A stretch of DNA of 44,014 nucleotides, taken from Deltaproteobacteria bacterium. Its GTDB lineage: Bacteria; Myxococcota_A; Polyangia; Polyangiales; JADJMO01. The notes beneath the pieces are model-generated. The model searched no databases, had not been told where the DNA came from, and saw only the letters and a list, made by a program, of their open reading frames with translations. Made by a program: the position numbers and the translations under genes. The DNA is taken from NCBI GenBank assembly GCA_022843175.1, contig JALHOE010000051.1, positions 1 to 44,014 on the forward strand, read 5' to 3'. Shown here in pieces: positions 1-13,047 of this stretch (its first letter is position 1; each line of letters starts with the position of its first letter).

Positions 1-2119
1 GGCGTCGAGCGCTGAGCTCCTGTCGGCGCGCCTCGCTGCCGACCGCCGGCACAGCGAGGGCGTTCCCCTCGCGCTCGCCGCGGGCGACGTCGCCGGGAGG
101 CGCGAGGCCGCCCGCGCCCTCGCGCAAATCGGAGACGCGGTCGCGATCGAGCGGCTCGGCAAGTCCCTCAGCGACGACGATCCCGAGGTGATCGCGTGGT
201 CGGCCTACGGCCTCGGCCTGTCCTGCGATCTCGATCCCGAGCTGTCGCGTGAGGACCGGGCGAAGCTCGTCCGCGCGGTGGTCGCGCGCGCGGTCTCCCT
301 CGAGGGCGTCGCGATGAGCGGTCCGTTCGATCCGTGGACGAGCATCGGTTGGACGCTCGGTCGATGCGGCGGGATCGACGCCTCGCGCGAGCTCGCGCGC
401 TGGCTTCCGAAGAACGACGCCCGGGCCCGCGCGGCGGCTTGGGCGCTCGGGTCGATCGCGGCGCGCGACAAGGGGCTCGAGGACGACGTGGTCCGGGCGC
501 TGCTCGACGCGGCTCGCGCGGGGCTCGACGACGCGCTCTTCCCGTTCGGTCGCGGCGACTGGACCAACCGGCCGCCGATCCCGGGGCTCGCCGAGGTCGC
601 GCGCTCGCGGCTCGGCTCCGGGCGCTTGTTCGCGATCCGCGCGCTCGGCCGCGCCGCCGGGGCCAAGCCCGACGATCTGCGCGCGCTCCTCACCGACGCG
701 ACGACACCCGAGAGCGAGCGCGTCGAGGCGCTCCGCTCGCTCCATCGGATGGGCGCGGCCGGCGACGCGGAGATCGCGGCGTTCGCCACGCGCCACGCGC
801 CGACGGACGACGCGCGCGCCAACGCCCTCCTCGGCCCGTCGTTCGGGGCGGTGCGCGTCGCGATCGATCTCCTCGGCGAGCGCGATCCAACCAAGACCAC
901 CACGACCAGCTTGCGCGCCTTCGTCGGGCATGCGCCGATCCCGGGGACGGCGACGCCGGCCCTCGCGCGGCGCCTCGCGACGCTCCGCTGCGCGGCGGCG
1001 GCGGCGCTCCATCCCGGCAAGCCGGCCGAGGCCGACGTGGTGAAGTGCGCCGCGCACGACGCCTCGCTGCCGGCACCCCTCCGCGCGGAGCTCGAAGCGA
1101 TCCGCGATCTCGCTCGCCTGCAGACGCTGGATCGCGCGGAGATCACCGGCGAGAAGCGGGACCTCCTCGTGAAGCTCGCGCGCGACGCCGTCCACCGCGT
1201 GCGCCAACGCGCGATCGCAATCCTCGGCGCCCACGCCGAGACCGAGGAGGCGCCCGATGTGATCGTCAAAGCGCTCTCGTCGAAGTCGCTCGGGGTGGTC
1301 GCGGCCGCGGCCCGAGCGCTGACGGATCGACCGTCGGTCGCCTTCGTCCTCTCCAAAAAGGCGATCGACAAGGCGCTCGATCCGACCTCGCCGCCGCCCG
1401 AAAAGGTGCTCGTCGACGGTGACCGCACGATCGATCCCAAGGTGCTCGAGGCGCTCGACGGCGCGATCGCGCGGCCGATGGAGGAGGCCGACGCCGAGAT
1501 CAAGGCCGCGCTCGCGGCGGCGGTCTCCGCGCTCAAGCACGGCAAGGCGCGGGGCTTCGTCATGCGTCTGTGCGGCGATCGATCGTCGGCGCTGCGCCGC
1601 GCGGGTCGCGAAGCGCTCACGCGGCTCGATCCGCCCGGCAAGGCGCCGGCCTGCGCGGCGATCGACGATCACGGCGCGGCCTCTCCGCACGCGTCGGCGA
1701 AGCCCGCGGCGCGCACGCTGAAGATCGAGACCGACGCCGGCACCATGACGATGAAGCTCGACCCGACGTTCGCGCCGATCGCGGTCGCGCGGATCGCCGA
1801 GCTCGCGGCCTCCGGGTTCTACGACAACACGCCGATCCATCGGGTGGTCCCCGGCTTCGTCGTCCAGCTCGGCGATCCCGGCGGCGACGGCTACGGCGGC
1901 GCGCACACCGCGCTCCGCTGCGAGACCGCGCCCGTGCCCTTCGCCGAGGGCGACGTGGGGATCGCGCTCGCCGGCCGCGACACCGGGTCGTCGCAGTTCT
2001 TCGTGATGCTCGGTCGCGCGCCCCACCTCGACGGCAGCTACGCGCGCATCGGTCACGCCACGGGCGACTGGGTGAAGATCGCAGAGGGCGATCACGTCTT
2101 CAAGGTGACGGTCGACTGA
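1..2119 (+). CDS. HEAT-repeat protein with C-terminal cyclophilin-type peptidyl-prolyl isomerase domain (5' partial)
   Basis: The reading frame is open from base 2, so the true start lies upstream of the window; the GTG at 188 is only the first start-like codon inside it. The N-terminal three quarters is an Ala/Leu/Arg-rich array of helical pairs that reads like HEAT/Armadillo repeats. The cyclophilin domain spans about 1720-2116. It keeps the catalytic Arg in HRVVPGF and the Gln two residues on, a GSSQFFVML core strand, and a HLDGSYARIG strand. Cyclophilins catalyse cis-trans isomerisation of X-Pro bonds, and the repeats probably form a client- or partner-binding scaffold (inference). Signal peptide and localisation cannot be judged because the N-terminus is missing. 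It is convergent with the next gene, only 4 bases away. Confidence 0.85.
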   Translation, partial: ASSAELLSARLAADRRHSEGVPLALAAGDVAGRREAARALAQIGDAVAIERLGKSLSDDDPEVIAWSAYGLGLSCDLDPELSREDRAKLVRAVVARAVSLEGVAMSGPFDPWTSIGWTLGRCGGIDASRELARWLPKNDARARAAAWALGSIAARDKGLEDDVVRALLDAARAGLDDALFPFGRGDWTNRPPIPGLAEVARSRLGSGRLFAIRALGRAAGAKPDDLRALLTDATTPESERVEALRSLHRMGAAGDAEIAAFATRHAPTDDARANALLGPSFGAVRVAIDLLGERDPTKTTTTSLRAFVGHAPIPGTATPALARRLATLRCAAAAALHPGKPAEADVVKCAAHDASLPAPLRAELEAIRDLARLQTLDRAEITGEKRDLLVKLARDAVHRVRQRAIAILGAHAETEEAPDVIVKALSSKSLGVVAAAARALTDRPSVAFVLSKKAIDKALDPTSPPPEKVLVDGDRTIDPKVLEALDGAIARPMEEADAEIKAALAAAVSALKHGKARGFVMRLCGDRSSALRRAGREALTRLDPPGKAPACAAIDDHGAASPHASAKPAARTLKIETDAGTMTMKLDPTFAPIAVARIAELAASGFYDNTPIHRVVPGFVVQLGDPGGDGYGGAHTALRCETAPVPFAEGDVGIALAGRDTGSSQFFVMLGRAPHLDGSYARIGHATGDWVKIAEGDHVFKVTVD

Positions 2120-2123
2120 GCGT

Positions 2124-2699
2124 TCACCTTCGGTAGACCTGCTTCGCCCTCATCCGGCTGAGCGACGCGAGGCGGTGGCGCATCAGCAGGAGGCTGTCGA
2201 GGAGCGCCTCGAACGGCTGGTCCTCCGTGACGAGCGCGCGCATCGGCTCCGTGGCCTCCGCGGCGTGGACGAGGAAGCCCGGCAGGAGGGCGACGCCCTC
2301 GGTGCTGGGGACGACGTGACCGTCGATCCATCCGCCCTCGCCGCCGCGCCACATCGCGCGCGCGACGTCGTCGGACTCCGCGAGTCGGAACGCACCTCCA
2401 CGCACCATGCAAATCATGTCGACAGTCCGCTCGTGGGGATGGACCTCGAACAGCCCACGCTGCGCGCGGCCGAGTTGTTGCACAGCGCTCGCGTGCGCGC
2501 CGCCTGCAAGTGCAGCGCCGATCCGAGGATCGACGAGGACCCGGTCCCACAGCGCCGCGGAGCGCTCCTCGAACCACGCGTCCGTGGGCGAGAACGCGCC
2601 CAGTCGCTCGAATGCGGCACGAATCTCCGCCACGATCGACTCATGTCGTGACGCCTCGGCGACGAGGTCGTCGTAGACAGCGGCGAGCGAGGGCGTCAT
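2124..2699 (-). CDS. Conserved-looking hypothetical protein, 191 aa
   Basis: This open frame has normal high-GC codon use, an ATG start, and no overlap with either neighbour. I do not recognise the family. The protein has no signal peptide and no membrane segment, so it is probably cytosolic. The N-terminal half is helical and acidic. The middle has a short beta-like stretch (DMICMVRGGAFRL) followed by GGWIDGHVVP and LLPGFLVHAAEA, which could be a small beta-barrel, and the C-terminus is basic (SRMRAKQVYRR). It is transcribed divergently from dnaG across a 128-base gap. The function is unknown. Confidence 0.7.
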   Translation of the reverse strand: MTPSLAAVYDDLVAEASRHESIVAEIRAAFERLGAFSPTDAWFEERSAALWDRVLVDPRIGAALAGGAHASAVQQLGRAQRGLFEVHPHERTVDMICMVRGGAFRLAESDDVARAMWRGGEGGWIDGHVVPSTEGVALLPGFLVHAAEATEPMRALVTEDQPFEALLDSLLLMRHRLASLSRMRAKQVYRR

Positions 2700-2710
2700 G
2701 TGCGATGACG

Positions 2711-2740
2711 AGGGTAGGGCCCTCTTCGGATCACTATCAA
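2711..2740 (-). promoter_or_regulatory. Candidate sigma-70 promoter for the 2124-2699 gene
   Basis: On the minus strand, TTGATA (2740-2735) is followed after 18 bases by TACCCT (2716-2711). Transcription would start only a few bases before the ATG at 2699, giving an almost leaderless mRNA. This is a motif match by eye only. Confidence 0.3.
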
Positions 2741-2771
2741 CGATCGTGCCGAAGGACGCTCGGTCATCACC

Positions 2772-2800
2772 TTGACACCACCCGTATGCGCTTCTAGTCC
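2772..2800 (+). promoter_or_regulatory. Candidate promoter for dnaG-rpoD
   Basis: A perfect TTGACA (2772-2777) is followed after 17 bases by TAGTCC (2795-2800), a weak -10. It lies 28 bases before the dnaG ATG, in the only sizeable gap upstream of this pair. Confidence 0.35.
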
Positions 2801-2827
2801 GAGTTGCTCCGGGGGGAAGTCGTATCG

Positions 2828-4723
2828 ATGATCGGGCGAGACACGATCGACCGCATTCGTAGCCGCGTCGACATCGTCGCCGTCATCGGCGAGTCGGTGA
2901 AGCTCACCCAGCGCGGCCGCTCCCACACCGGCCTCTGCCCCTTTCATCAGGAGAAGTCGCCGTCCTTCAGCGTCAGCGCCGACAAGCAGCTGTTCTACTG
3001 CTTCGGCTGCAAGGTCTCGGGAGACGTCTTCAAGTTCGTCGAGCTGAGCGAGGGCCTCTCGTTCATCGAGGTGGTCAAGCGCCTCGCCGAGCGCGCGGGG
3101 GTCGAGATCGTCGACGAGCGCTCGAACCACGACCGGCAAGCCGAGGACCGCGCCCGCAAGGACAAAGACGACCTCTACGCCGTCAACGCCCTCGCCTGCT
3201 CGTTCTTCGAGCGCATGTTGCTCGAGCACCCGCAGAGCCACATGGCGCGGGCGGAGCTCGACAAGCGCGGGCTCTCCTACGAGAGCGACATGCGGCCGAT
3301 CCTCGCGTCGTTCGGCATCGGCTACGCGCCGCACGGCGGCGACGCGCTCGTTCGCTTCCTGCGCCAACAGGGCGTGTCGCCCGCGCGAGCCCAGCAGGTC
3401 GGCCTCATCGCCTCCCGCGACGACGGCACCTTCTACGACGCCTTCCGCCATCGCCTGCTCGTCGCCATCAAGGACGTGCAGGGGCGGGTGGTGGCGTTCA
3501 GCGGTCGCATTCTCCCCACGCCCGAGGGCGCTCGCGAGCCCTCGAGTCCGCCGCCCAAGTACGTCAACTCCCGCGAGTCCACGATCTACGCCAAGGGCCA
3601 GACGCTGTTCGGCCTGTTCCAGGGTCGCAACGCGATCCGCGCGCGCGGCGAGGCGGTCATCGTCGAGGGCAACTTCGACCTCGTCGCGCTGCACGCGCGT
3701 GGCATCGAGAACGCCGTCGCTCCCCTCGGCACCGCGTTCACCGAGGACCAAGCGCGGCTCCTGCGCAGGTTCGCGCCCGCGATCGTGCTGCTCTTCGACG
3801 CCGACTCCGCCGGTCGCAAGGCCACCCGGGCCGCGCGCGACACCTGCAAGACCGTGGGCCTCTCGGCGCGCGCGGCGCGGCTCCCCTCCGGCAAGGACCC
3901 CGACGAGTTCCTCCGTAACCAGGGCGTCGAGGCCATGAAGAGCGTCCTCAAGAACGCCCGCGCGCTCGACGAGATCTTGGTCGACGACGTGTGCGAGCCG
4001 ATCGGCGAGGGCGCCAACCTCGCCGCGAAGCAAGCCGCGCTCCAGGCGATCCGGCCGATCCTCGAGGACCAGGACCTCGCGTTCCGAGAGGTCCTCGCCA
4101 AGCGCGCCGCGAACCGCCTCGGCATCGAGCCGGGGGCGTTGTGGAGGCTCCTGCGCGGCGCGGAGATCGCGCCCGGAAGGGCTGAACAAAAGACGACCGG
4201 TCAGGCCCCGCTCACCGAGGAAGACGGGCTGTCGCGCGCGATCTTCGAGGCCCTGCTCACCTGCCCCGAGCTGCTCGAGGAGCCCGAGGTACAAGAATCG
4301 CTTGCGCTGGTGACCGGCGATTGGACGTTCGCGGTCGTCGCCCTCCGGGAGGAAATGCGAAATTCGCGCCGCGAAAATCGGCCTCTGGACGGCCCCGCAC
4401 TCCTTGCGCACCTCCCGGCTTCGATCCAAGAGTTCGCCGCCGCAAAGCTGGTGGACCCCTCCCTGGGCCCACAAACCGGTGTAAGCGAAGCGTCAGCCGA
4501 CGGGAGACCGGACCCTTTGATCGTTCGACGTGTGGTGCGTGAGATCGGCTTGAAGCTCGAGAAGTCGCAAGCCACCGCGCGATACCGAGAGATCGAACGC
4601 GAGGTCCAGCAGGCGGAGTCCGCCGGCGACTTCGACCGCGCGATCGCCCTCTCGACCGAGAAGGCCCGCCTGAAGTCGGTGTTGATGGAGAGCGCCCGCG
4701 AGCTCTCGCTGGGAAACAACTGA
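2828..4723 (+). CDS. dnaG: DNA primase DnaG
   Basis: DnaG makes the RNA primers for leading- and lagging-strand synthesis at the replication fork. The N-terminal CHC2 zinc-binding domain has Cys37, His40, Cys58 and Cys61 (CPFH...CFGC). The TOPRIM catalytic core follows, with an EGNFDLV motif near residue 280 (usually EGYMDV in the family) and FDADSAG near residue 325, which supply the metal-binding acidic residues. A C-terminal helicase-binding region of about 170 residues ends the protein. The ATG at 2828 was chosen because it gives the typical MIGRDTIDRIRSRVDIV start and is preceded by a purine-rich GGGGGGAAG (2811-2819). An in-frame TTG at 2804 is less likely. It is followed by rpoD, but rpsU, often upstream of dnaG, is absent. 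Confidence 0.97.
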   Translation: MIGRDTIDRIRSRVDIVAVIGESVKLTQRGRSHTGLCPFHQEKSPSFSVSADKQLFYCFGCKVSGDVFKFVELSEGLSFIEVVKRLAERAGVEIVDERSNHDRQAEDRARKDKDDLYAVNALACSFFERMLLEHPQSHMARAELDKRGLSYESDMRPILASFGIGYAPHGGDALVRFLRQQGVSPARAQQVGLIASRDDGTFYDAFRHRLLVAIKDVQGRVVAFSGRILPTPEGAREPSSPPPKYVNSRESTIYAKGQTLFGLFQGRNAIRARGEAVIVEGNFDLVALHARGIENAVAPLGTAFTEDQARLLRRFAPAIVLLFDADSAGRKATRAARDTCKTVGLSARAARLPSGKDPDEFLRNQGVEAMKSVLKNARALDEILVDDVCEPIGEGANLAAKQAALQAIRPILEDQDLAFREVLAKRAANRLGIEPGALWRLLRGAEIAPGRAEQKTTGQAPLTEEDGLSRAIFEALLTCPELLEEPEVQESLALVTGDWTFAVVALREEMRNSRRENRPLDGPALLAHLPASIQEFAAAKLVDPSLGPQTGVSEASADGRPDPLIVRRVVREIGLKLEKSQATARYREIEREVQQAESAGDFDRAIALSTEKARLKSVLMESARELSLGNN

Positions 4724-4737
4724 TTGATTCCTTTTTT

Positions 4738-4753
4738 GGCCTCGCGCGGGGCC
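4738..4753 (+). other. Small GC-rich hairpin between dnaG and rpoD
   Basis: GGCCTC and GGGGCC can pair (one G-U) around a GCGC loop. A run of T bases lies 5' of it rather than 3', so it is not a standard terminator for rightward transcription. In other bacteria the dnaG-rpoD gap carries RNA-processing or attenuation signals; a similar role here is only a guess. Confidence 0.3.
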
Positions 4754-4810
4754 TTGTGCTCTCGCTTGCCGTGTCAAGAAATCGCCTGAATGAACAGGGG
4801 AACGTCAACG

Positions 4811-6580
<1,770 letters not shown>

Positions 6581-6620
6581 ACGGTCTCGCGCCCTCGAGG
6601 AGCGCGATTATCATGCGCGC

Positions 6621-7276
6621 GTGACGCGGCGGATCGAGACCAAGGACCTGATCTTCTGGTCGATCCCGTTGGCGATCACCTGCGCCGCAGGCTTCTTCGC
6701 CTATCGCGCCCTTCATCCCCCGGACTGGGTGCCGCCCAAGGGGGGACTCGACCCGCGACTCGCCGAGCCGTGCGCGGTCGGGCGCTATCGCTGCCACGGC
6801 GGGAAGGTGCAGACCACCACCGGCGAGCACACCGACGGGGGGCCGACGTGCGTGTACCGCGACGTCGCGCCGTGCGCGCGCGGCTGCGTCTCCGAGCCCG
6901 TCACCCTCATCGTCGACGAGAGCACGGCCAAGACGCAGCTCTGCGATCCGCCCAAGCGCCCGCTCGCGCTCCTCGCTTCGTTCGAGAGCCTCCTCGATGC
7001 GCCGCTCCTCGACGCGGGAATGTGCGAGGGGGACGGGTACGTTCCGTCGAGCGAGGGGTTCATCCAGTGCATCAGCCGGAGCGCCAAGGATCCCCTGTCG
7101 GCGGGCGTGGTCATCGCGCGCGCGACCTGCCGCTTCGGCGTCGTCTCCACGATCGACCACACCCCCCGTCTGATCAAGCGCGAGGAGGCCGCGGCGGTGT
7201 GGTGTAAGCGCGATGCGAGCGCCGAGGTCGACCTGATCGAGACCACCGCAGACGCGGGCGATGCGGGGGACGCGCG

Positions 7277-7280
<4 letters not shown>
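6621..7280 (+). CDS. Single-pass membrane-anchored hypothetical protein, 219 aa
   Basis: The frame starts at a GTG 40 bases after rpoD and ends in an ATGA overlap with the following lipoprotein gene, so the two are likely co-translated. Residues about 9-30 form one hydrophobic segment ([17 protein letters not shown]), consistent with an N-terminal anchor and an exported C-terminal part. That part contains about ten cysteines (for example [11 protein letters not shown] and CARGCVSEP), which suggests disulfides in the periplasm. No family was recognised. It may sit in a transcription unit with dnaG and rpoD, but a separate promoter cannot be excluded. Confidence 0.75.
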
Positions 7281-9238
<1,958 letters not shown>

Positions 9239-10234
9239 TCAGAACGACCCCGACCACGAGAGGAACGCGGTGCCGCGGGGATCGATGATCGCGCCGAGGC
9301 GCGGGCGCTCGGTGGGGGGCGCGCCGGCGAGGATGAGGATGGCGCCGCCGAGGATGGCCGCGCCGCCCGCGACGAAGGCGATGGTGGCGATGTTGGCTTC
9401 TTTGCGCGCGTCGGTCGAGAGCTGCACGGCCTGGTCGGAGCAGCTCGCGCGCGCGGGGCACTTCTCCTTGGCGTCCGACCAGGTGGAGCGCGCGGCGAGC
9501 CCGAAGTAGCCACCGACGCCGAGGCCCACGATGCCTGCCGCGCCGAGGATGTAGCCGGCGGTGCGTCGCGCGCGGCCGTGATCGACGAGCACCGGCGGGG
9601 GCAGCGGCGGTAGCTCGAGGGTCACGTCCTTGGTGGTGCCGGCGGGGAAGTACTCGTGCGCGACCTTGTTGCGGCCGTCGGGCGCGACGATCACGATCTC
9701 GTGTGCGCCGGCGTCGACCTCGACGACGAAATGGCCCGAGGGGACCTTCTCGCCCGGGCCCGGCGGGCGCGTGCCGGCGAGCATCAGCCCGGCGTCGGCG
9801 GCCTCGAGCGGGCGGCCGTCGACGGTGACCGTCACCGAGGGAGGCACGATGAAGGTGGGCGTCGCGATCTTGCTCCGGACCTCTTCGAGGTACTTCTTCG
9901 ACGCCGCCCGCAGCTCGGGCGTGAGCTCGGCGCCGTTGGCGGCCTGGTCCTGCGCGAGGGCGAGCGCGAAGTTCTTGCGCGCGCGGACCGCGCGACCGAG
10001 CGCGCGCTCGCAGTAGCCGATGTTGTACGTGGTGGTCGCGTGCGGGCGCAGCGCGGCGGACTCGGAGAACGCGGCCAGCGCGTCGCCCCAGCGCTCTTCG
10101 GAGGCGAAGGCGGCACCCTTCTCGAAGGCCGCGCGGGCGACCGCGACCTTATCGGCGCCGCCGCCGCCATCGGCCGTGGCGAGCGCCGGCGTGGCGGCGA
10201 GGGCGAGCGCGACGAGCAGGACTCCGGGACGCAT
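9239..10234 (-). CDS. TPR protein with PEGA-like domain and C-terminal membrane segments
   Basis: The protein has a signal peptide (residues about 1-21, ending ALATA), then TPR-like helices (residues about 30-130: KVAVARAAFEKGAAFASEERW, ATTTYNIGYCERALG). A short beta-rich domain with PEGA-like character follows (VTVDGRPLEAADAG...GHFVVEVDAGAHEIVIVAPDG). Two hydrophobic segments near 228-250 and 285-308 (TAGYILGAAGIVGLGVGGYFGL and IATIAFVAGGAAILGGAILIL) suggest an inner-membrane location with an exported N-terminal part. The layout is common in Polyangia but has no known activity. It is the last gene of the leftward run that begins with dnaX, 17 bases after the preceding lipoprotein gene. Confidence 0.8.
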   Translation of the reverse strand: MRPGVLLVALALAATPALATADGGGGADKVAVARAAFEKGAAFASEERWGDALAAFSESAALRPHATTTYNIGYCERALGRAVRARKNFALALAQDQAANGAELTPELRAASKKYLEEVRSKIATPTFIVPPSVTVTVDGRPLEAADAGLMLAGTRPPGPGEKVPSGHFVVEVDAGAHEIVIVAPDGRNKVAHEYFPAGTTKDVTLELPPLPPPVLVDHGRARRTAGYILGAAGIVGLGVGGYFGLAARSTWSDAKEKCPARASCSDQAVQLSTDARKEANIATIAFVAGGAAILGGAILILAGAPPTERPRLGAIIDPRGTAFLSWSGSF

Positions 10235-10251
10235 CGCGCGATGGTACGGCG

Positions 10252-11556
10252 CTACTTGGGAAGCGGATAGATGTTCGCGTCGGTGAGCTCGCCGGCGTGC
10301 ACCGTGATGGTCTGCCGAGCGATGACCTCCCCCCCGCGCGTCACGGTGAGCTCATGAGACCCCGGCTGGACGTTGACGTAGGCCGCGGCGCCCGTCGTGC
10401 TGGTCATCGTGCCGCCGGGGATCACGTTCACGCCGTCGAGATAGGCGAGCTTCGCGCCCGGCAGCTCGTTGAGCGAGGCGCCCGCGACGCGGCCCCACAG
10501 ACAGTCGTGCACGGTGAGGATCACGTGGCCGCGGCCGGGGATGAGGTCGACGCCGGCCTGCACCGCATAGAGCGAGAAGAGGTCTTCCTGCAGCGCGAGG
10601 GTCTCGAGGTGCGCCTCGTTCACGTGGATGCGCCGCCCGGTCATCACGTTGATCGGCATGTACACGCTCGGGGGAATGACCTGGACGCAGCCGTCGAAGC
10701 CGCCGTTGGTCATCGGCAGCGCGAGGGTGACGCGGCCCGTCGCGTCGGTCTCGCCTTTGACGCCCATGCAGCCCTTGTTGCACAGCGGCGGGGTGCACGC
10801 CGTGACCTTGGCGTTGGCCACGCCCTTGCCCTCGAAGTCCTCTACCCCGAGCGTGAACGCGACCTCGGGCGCGCGAGAGCGGCCATAGACGAAGCTGCGC
10901 GTGCAGGTCAGCTCGCCGTCGCCGAGCGGGCACTGCTTCTTGGTGGCGACGTCGGTGCAGCTCGCCTTGCGCATGCAGTCGAAGAGCGCGTTGAACTCGG
11001 CGGCGGCGCCGTGCTGGCCCTCGCAGTCGATGAACCCGTCGGGGTTCGGCTGCTGCGCGAGACACGCCAGCCTGCGCTCGCACGCACCCGGCGCCTTCTT
11101 GTCCGCCACGCCAGAGGTGACGCAGGCGAGCATCTCGCGCGCGCAGTGCGCGTCCATGCACTTGCACGAAGCGTTGAGCGCGGCGCCGAACCCCTCGCCG
11201 CCGTAGCAGTCGGCGGCGCACGACTTCCGCCGACAGAGATCGAACTGACTGTAGGCGGGGCTCCTGGCGGCGACGTCGTTGCTCTGCTCGCACTGCGCGC
11301 GGCACACCAAATCGCCGGGCGCGCACTTGCTGCGCAGGCACTTGTAGAGCGAGTTGCACGCGGGGTCGCGGGTGCAAGCGGCGCGCTCGTCGGTGCACGC
11401 CTGCGACTCGCAGGCCACGCACGAGGGGCTGATCGGCGGCCCGACGTCCTCGCCCGCGTCGGCGGCCTCGAGGGCGCGAGGAAGGTCCTTCACGCCGAGG
11501 ACCACGTCGCAGCCGGCCAGGGGCCAGGCGACGGTGAGCAGCCACAGCGCGCGCAT
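10252..11556 (-). CDS. Cys-rich lipoprotein B, paralogue of the 13048-14337 gene
   Basis: The start ATG (11556-11554) overlaps the kinase stop as TGATG, so it is probably translationally coupled to it. A short signal ends in a lipobox (WPLAGC). The mature N-terminus CDVVLGVKDLPR matches the same place in the 13048-14337 protein (CDAALGIEVLPR). About 24 cysteines, many as CxxC/CxxxC pairs, fill residues about 45-240, followed by a beta-rich half resembling Ig-like or carboxypeptidase-regulatory-like modules (GKGVANAKVTACTPPLCNKG, TDATGRVTLALP, GSHELTVTRGGEVI). The long frame continues upstream of 11556 into the kinase gene but has no better start. A surface or periplasmic role with disulfide stabilisation is inferred; the function is unknown. 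Confidence 0.85.
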   Translation of the reverse strand: MRALWLLTVAWPLAGCDVVLGVKDLPRALEAADAGEDVGPPISPSCVACESQACTDERAACTRDPACNSLYKCLRSKCAPGDLVCRAQCEQSNDVAARSPAYSQFDLCRRKSCAADCYGGEGFGAALNASCKCMDAHCAREMLACVTSGVADKKAPGACERRLACLAQQPNPDGFIDCEGQHGAAAEFNALFDCMRKASCTDVATKKQCPLGDGELTCTRSFVYGRSRAPEVAFTLGVEDFEGKGVANAKVTACTPPLCNKGCMGVKGETDATGRVTLALPMTNGGFDGCVQVIPPSVYMPINVMTGRRIHVNEAHLETLALQEDLFSLYAVQAGVDLIPGRGHVILTVHDCLWGRVAGASLNELPGAKLAYLDGVNVIPGGTMTSTTGAAAYVNVQPGSHELTVTRGGEVIARQTITVHAGELTDANIYPLPK

Positions 11557-12992
11557 CAGAACGGAGGCTTGGTCACGAGGCCCGAGCCGGTTGTCGCGGT
11601 GGTGCTCGGGGGAGGCGGGGGGAGCGCGGTCACGGATGCAACGATCGGCGTTGTCGCGCTCGGAATCAACTTTGGCGGTTTGGTCCCCGGCTTCACCGTC
11701 GCGGGCGCGCTCGGGGGCGCCGAGGCCACCACCGTGGGCGGGGGCGCCGGCGGCAGCGACGAGGGCGACGGGGAGGCGGCGGGCAGGACGACGATCGGGG
11801 AGGCGACCGCGTGGGGGACCGCCGGGATCGGCGGGGGCGCGGTCGGCGCTGCGCCGGGGAGGAAGCGGATGGCCGCGACGCCGACGCCGAGCAGCACGAC
11901 GACGGCAGCGCCGACGCCGACCCACGAGCGCGGGGCCGAGCGCATCGAGGTGACGTGCGCGGTGGCGGTCTCGTGGCGCGGCGTGGATTTCGCGAGGAGC
12001 GTCTCGGCCGTGGGATCGGTCGAGCGCGGACCGGCCATGGTGCGCGCGTTCGGATCGGTCCCGGTGCCGACGATCACGCGCCCCTCGCCCGACTCCTCGA
12101 CCGGGCGCAGGCGCGGCGCGCCGAAGCTCGGGCGCGCGACCGAGCCATGGCGGGCGAGGACCGTCGCGGCCTCTCGCAGGTCGCGGAGGCGGTCTTCGCG
12201 CTCGCGCGCGAGCATGCGAGTGATCAACGCCACGACGTCCTCGGGCAGGTCCTGGCGCTCGTCGGTGATCAGCGGCACCTGCTTGGTGAGCATCCGCTTG
12301 GCGAGCTGCCCGAAGTTGTCGCCCTCGATCGGACGCTTGCCGGCGAGCATCTCGAAGAGGATCACGCCGAGCGACCAGATGTCGACGCGGTAGTCGAGGT
12401 CCTTCTCGCCGAAGAGCTGCTCGGGAGCCATGTACGCGGGCGTCCCGATCACGCTGCCGCTCTGGGTGACGGCGGTGGACGCGAACTCGTCGATGTCGTG
12501 GCGAACGAGCTTGGCGACGCCGAAGTCGAGCACGCGCACGACCTCGCCCTGCGTGCCGCGCGAGAGGAAGACGTTCTCGGGCTTGAGGTCGCGGTGGATG
12601 AGACCGGCCTCGTGCGCCGCGCCGACCGCGGCGATCACCGGGAGGATCAGCCGCGCGGCGTCGCCGAGGGGGAGCTTGCCCTCGCGCATGAGCAGCGACG
12701 CGAGCGTCTCGCCGTGGAGGAGATCCATGACGATGACGGGCGTCTCCTCGTGGTCGAAGAGGTCCCGAATGGTGACGACGTTGGGGTGCTCGACCAGCGT
12801 CGTCGCGCGCGCCTCGCGGAGGAAGCGCTTGCGGTTCTCATCGCTCTCGGCGGCGCCCTTGATGAACTTGAGCGCGACGCGCCCTCCGGTGATCGTGTGG
12901 GTCGCCGCCCAGACCGCGCCCATTCCCCCCTCACCGAGGAGGTGATCGAGGCGGTAGCGCCCACCAATGACCGTTCCGACCGAGAGCTGCAC
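11556..12992 (-). CDS. Transmembrane Hanks-type Ser/Thr protein kinase
   Basis: The kinase domain covers residues about 12-275. It has the Gly-rich loop LGEGGMGAV, the ATP-binding Lys42 in VALKF, the catalytic loop HRDLKPEN (Asp135), the DFG motif (Asp156) and an APE-type MAPEQ (189-192). All catalytic residues are present, so it should be active. A linker rich in Thr follows, then one transmembrane helix (VGVGAAVVVLLGVGVAAIRFL, near residue 370) and a Pro/Ala/Ser-rich exported tail of about 90 residues without a recognised sensor fold. The kinase would be cytosolic. It lies between two paralogous Cys-rich lipoprotein genes, overlapping the downstream one. Those lipoproteins may act as its extracellular partners, which is inference from gene order. 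Confidence 0.93.
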   Translation of the reverse strand: MQLSVGTVIGGRYRLDHLLGEGGMGAVWAATHTITGGRVALKFIKGAAESDENRKRFLREARATTLVEHPNVVTIRDLFDHEETPVIVMDLLHGETLASLLMREGKLPLGDAARLILPVIAAVGAAHEAGLIHRDLKPENVFLSRGTQGEVVRVLDFGVAKLVRHDIDEFASTAVTQSGSVIGTPAYMAPEQLFGEKDLDYRVDIWSLGVILFEMLAGKRPIEGDNFGQLAKRMLTKQVPLITDERQDLPEDVVALITRMLAREREDRLRDLREAATVLARHGSVARPSFGAPRLRPVEESGEGRVIVGTGTDPNARTMAGPRSTDPTAETLLAKSTPRHETATAHVTSMRSAPRSWVGVGAAVVVLLGVGVAAIRFLPGAAPTAPPPIPAVPHAVASPIVVLPAASPSPSSLPPAPPPTVVASAPPSAPATVKPGTKPPKLIPSATTPIVASVTALPPPPPSTTATTGSGLVTKPPF

Positions 12993-13047
12993 GGCAGACG
13001 GCGCAGCGTATCACGCGAGCGAGGGGCGGCTCGGCTCCGCCGGCTAG

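Noticed and set aside
2696-4474. 592-codon minus-strand open frame opposite dnaG
   Set aside because: It is the antisense of a recognised primase gene and shows only low-complexity Arg/Glu/Ala/Leu composition.
10252-11925. Longer version of lipoprotein B beginning inside the kinase gene
   Set aside because: The upstream part is an Arg/Pro-rich out-of-frame translation of the kinase tail. The ATG at 11556 gives a proper lipoprotein signal.
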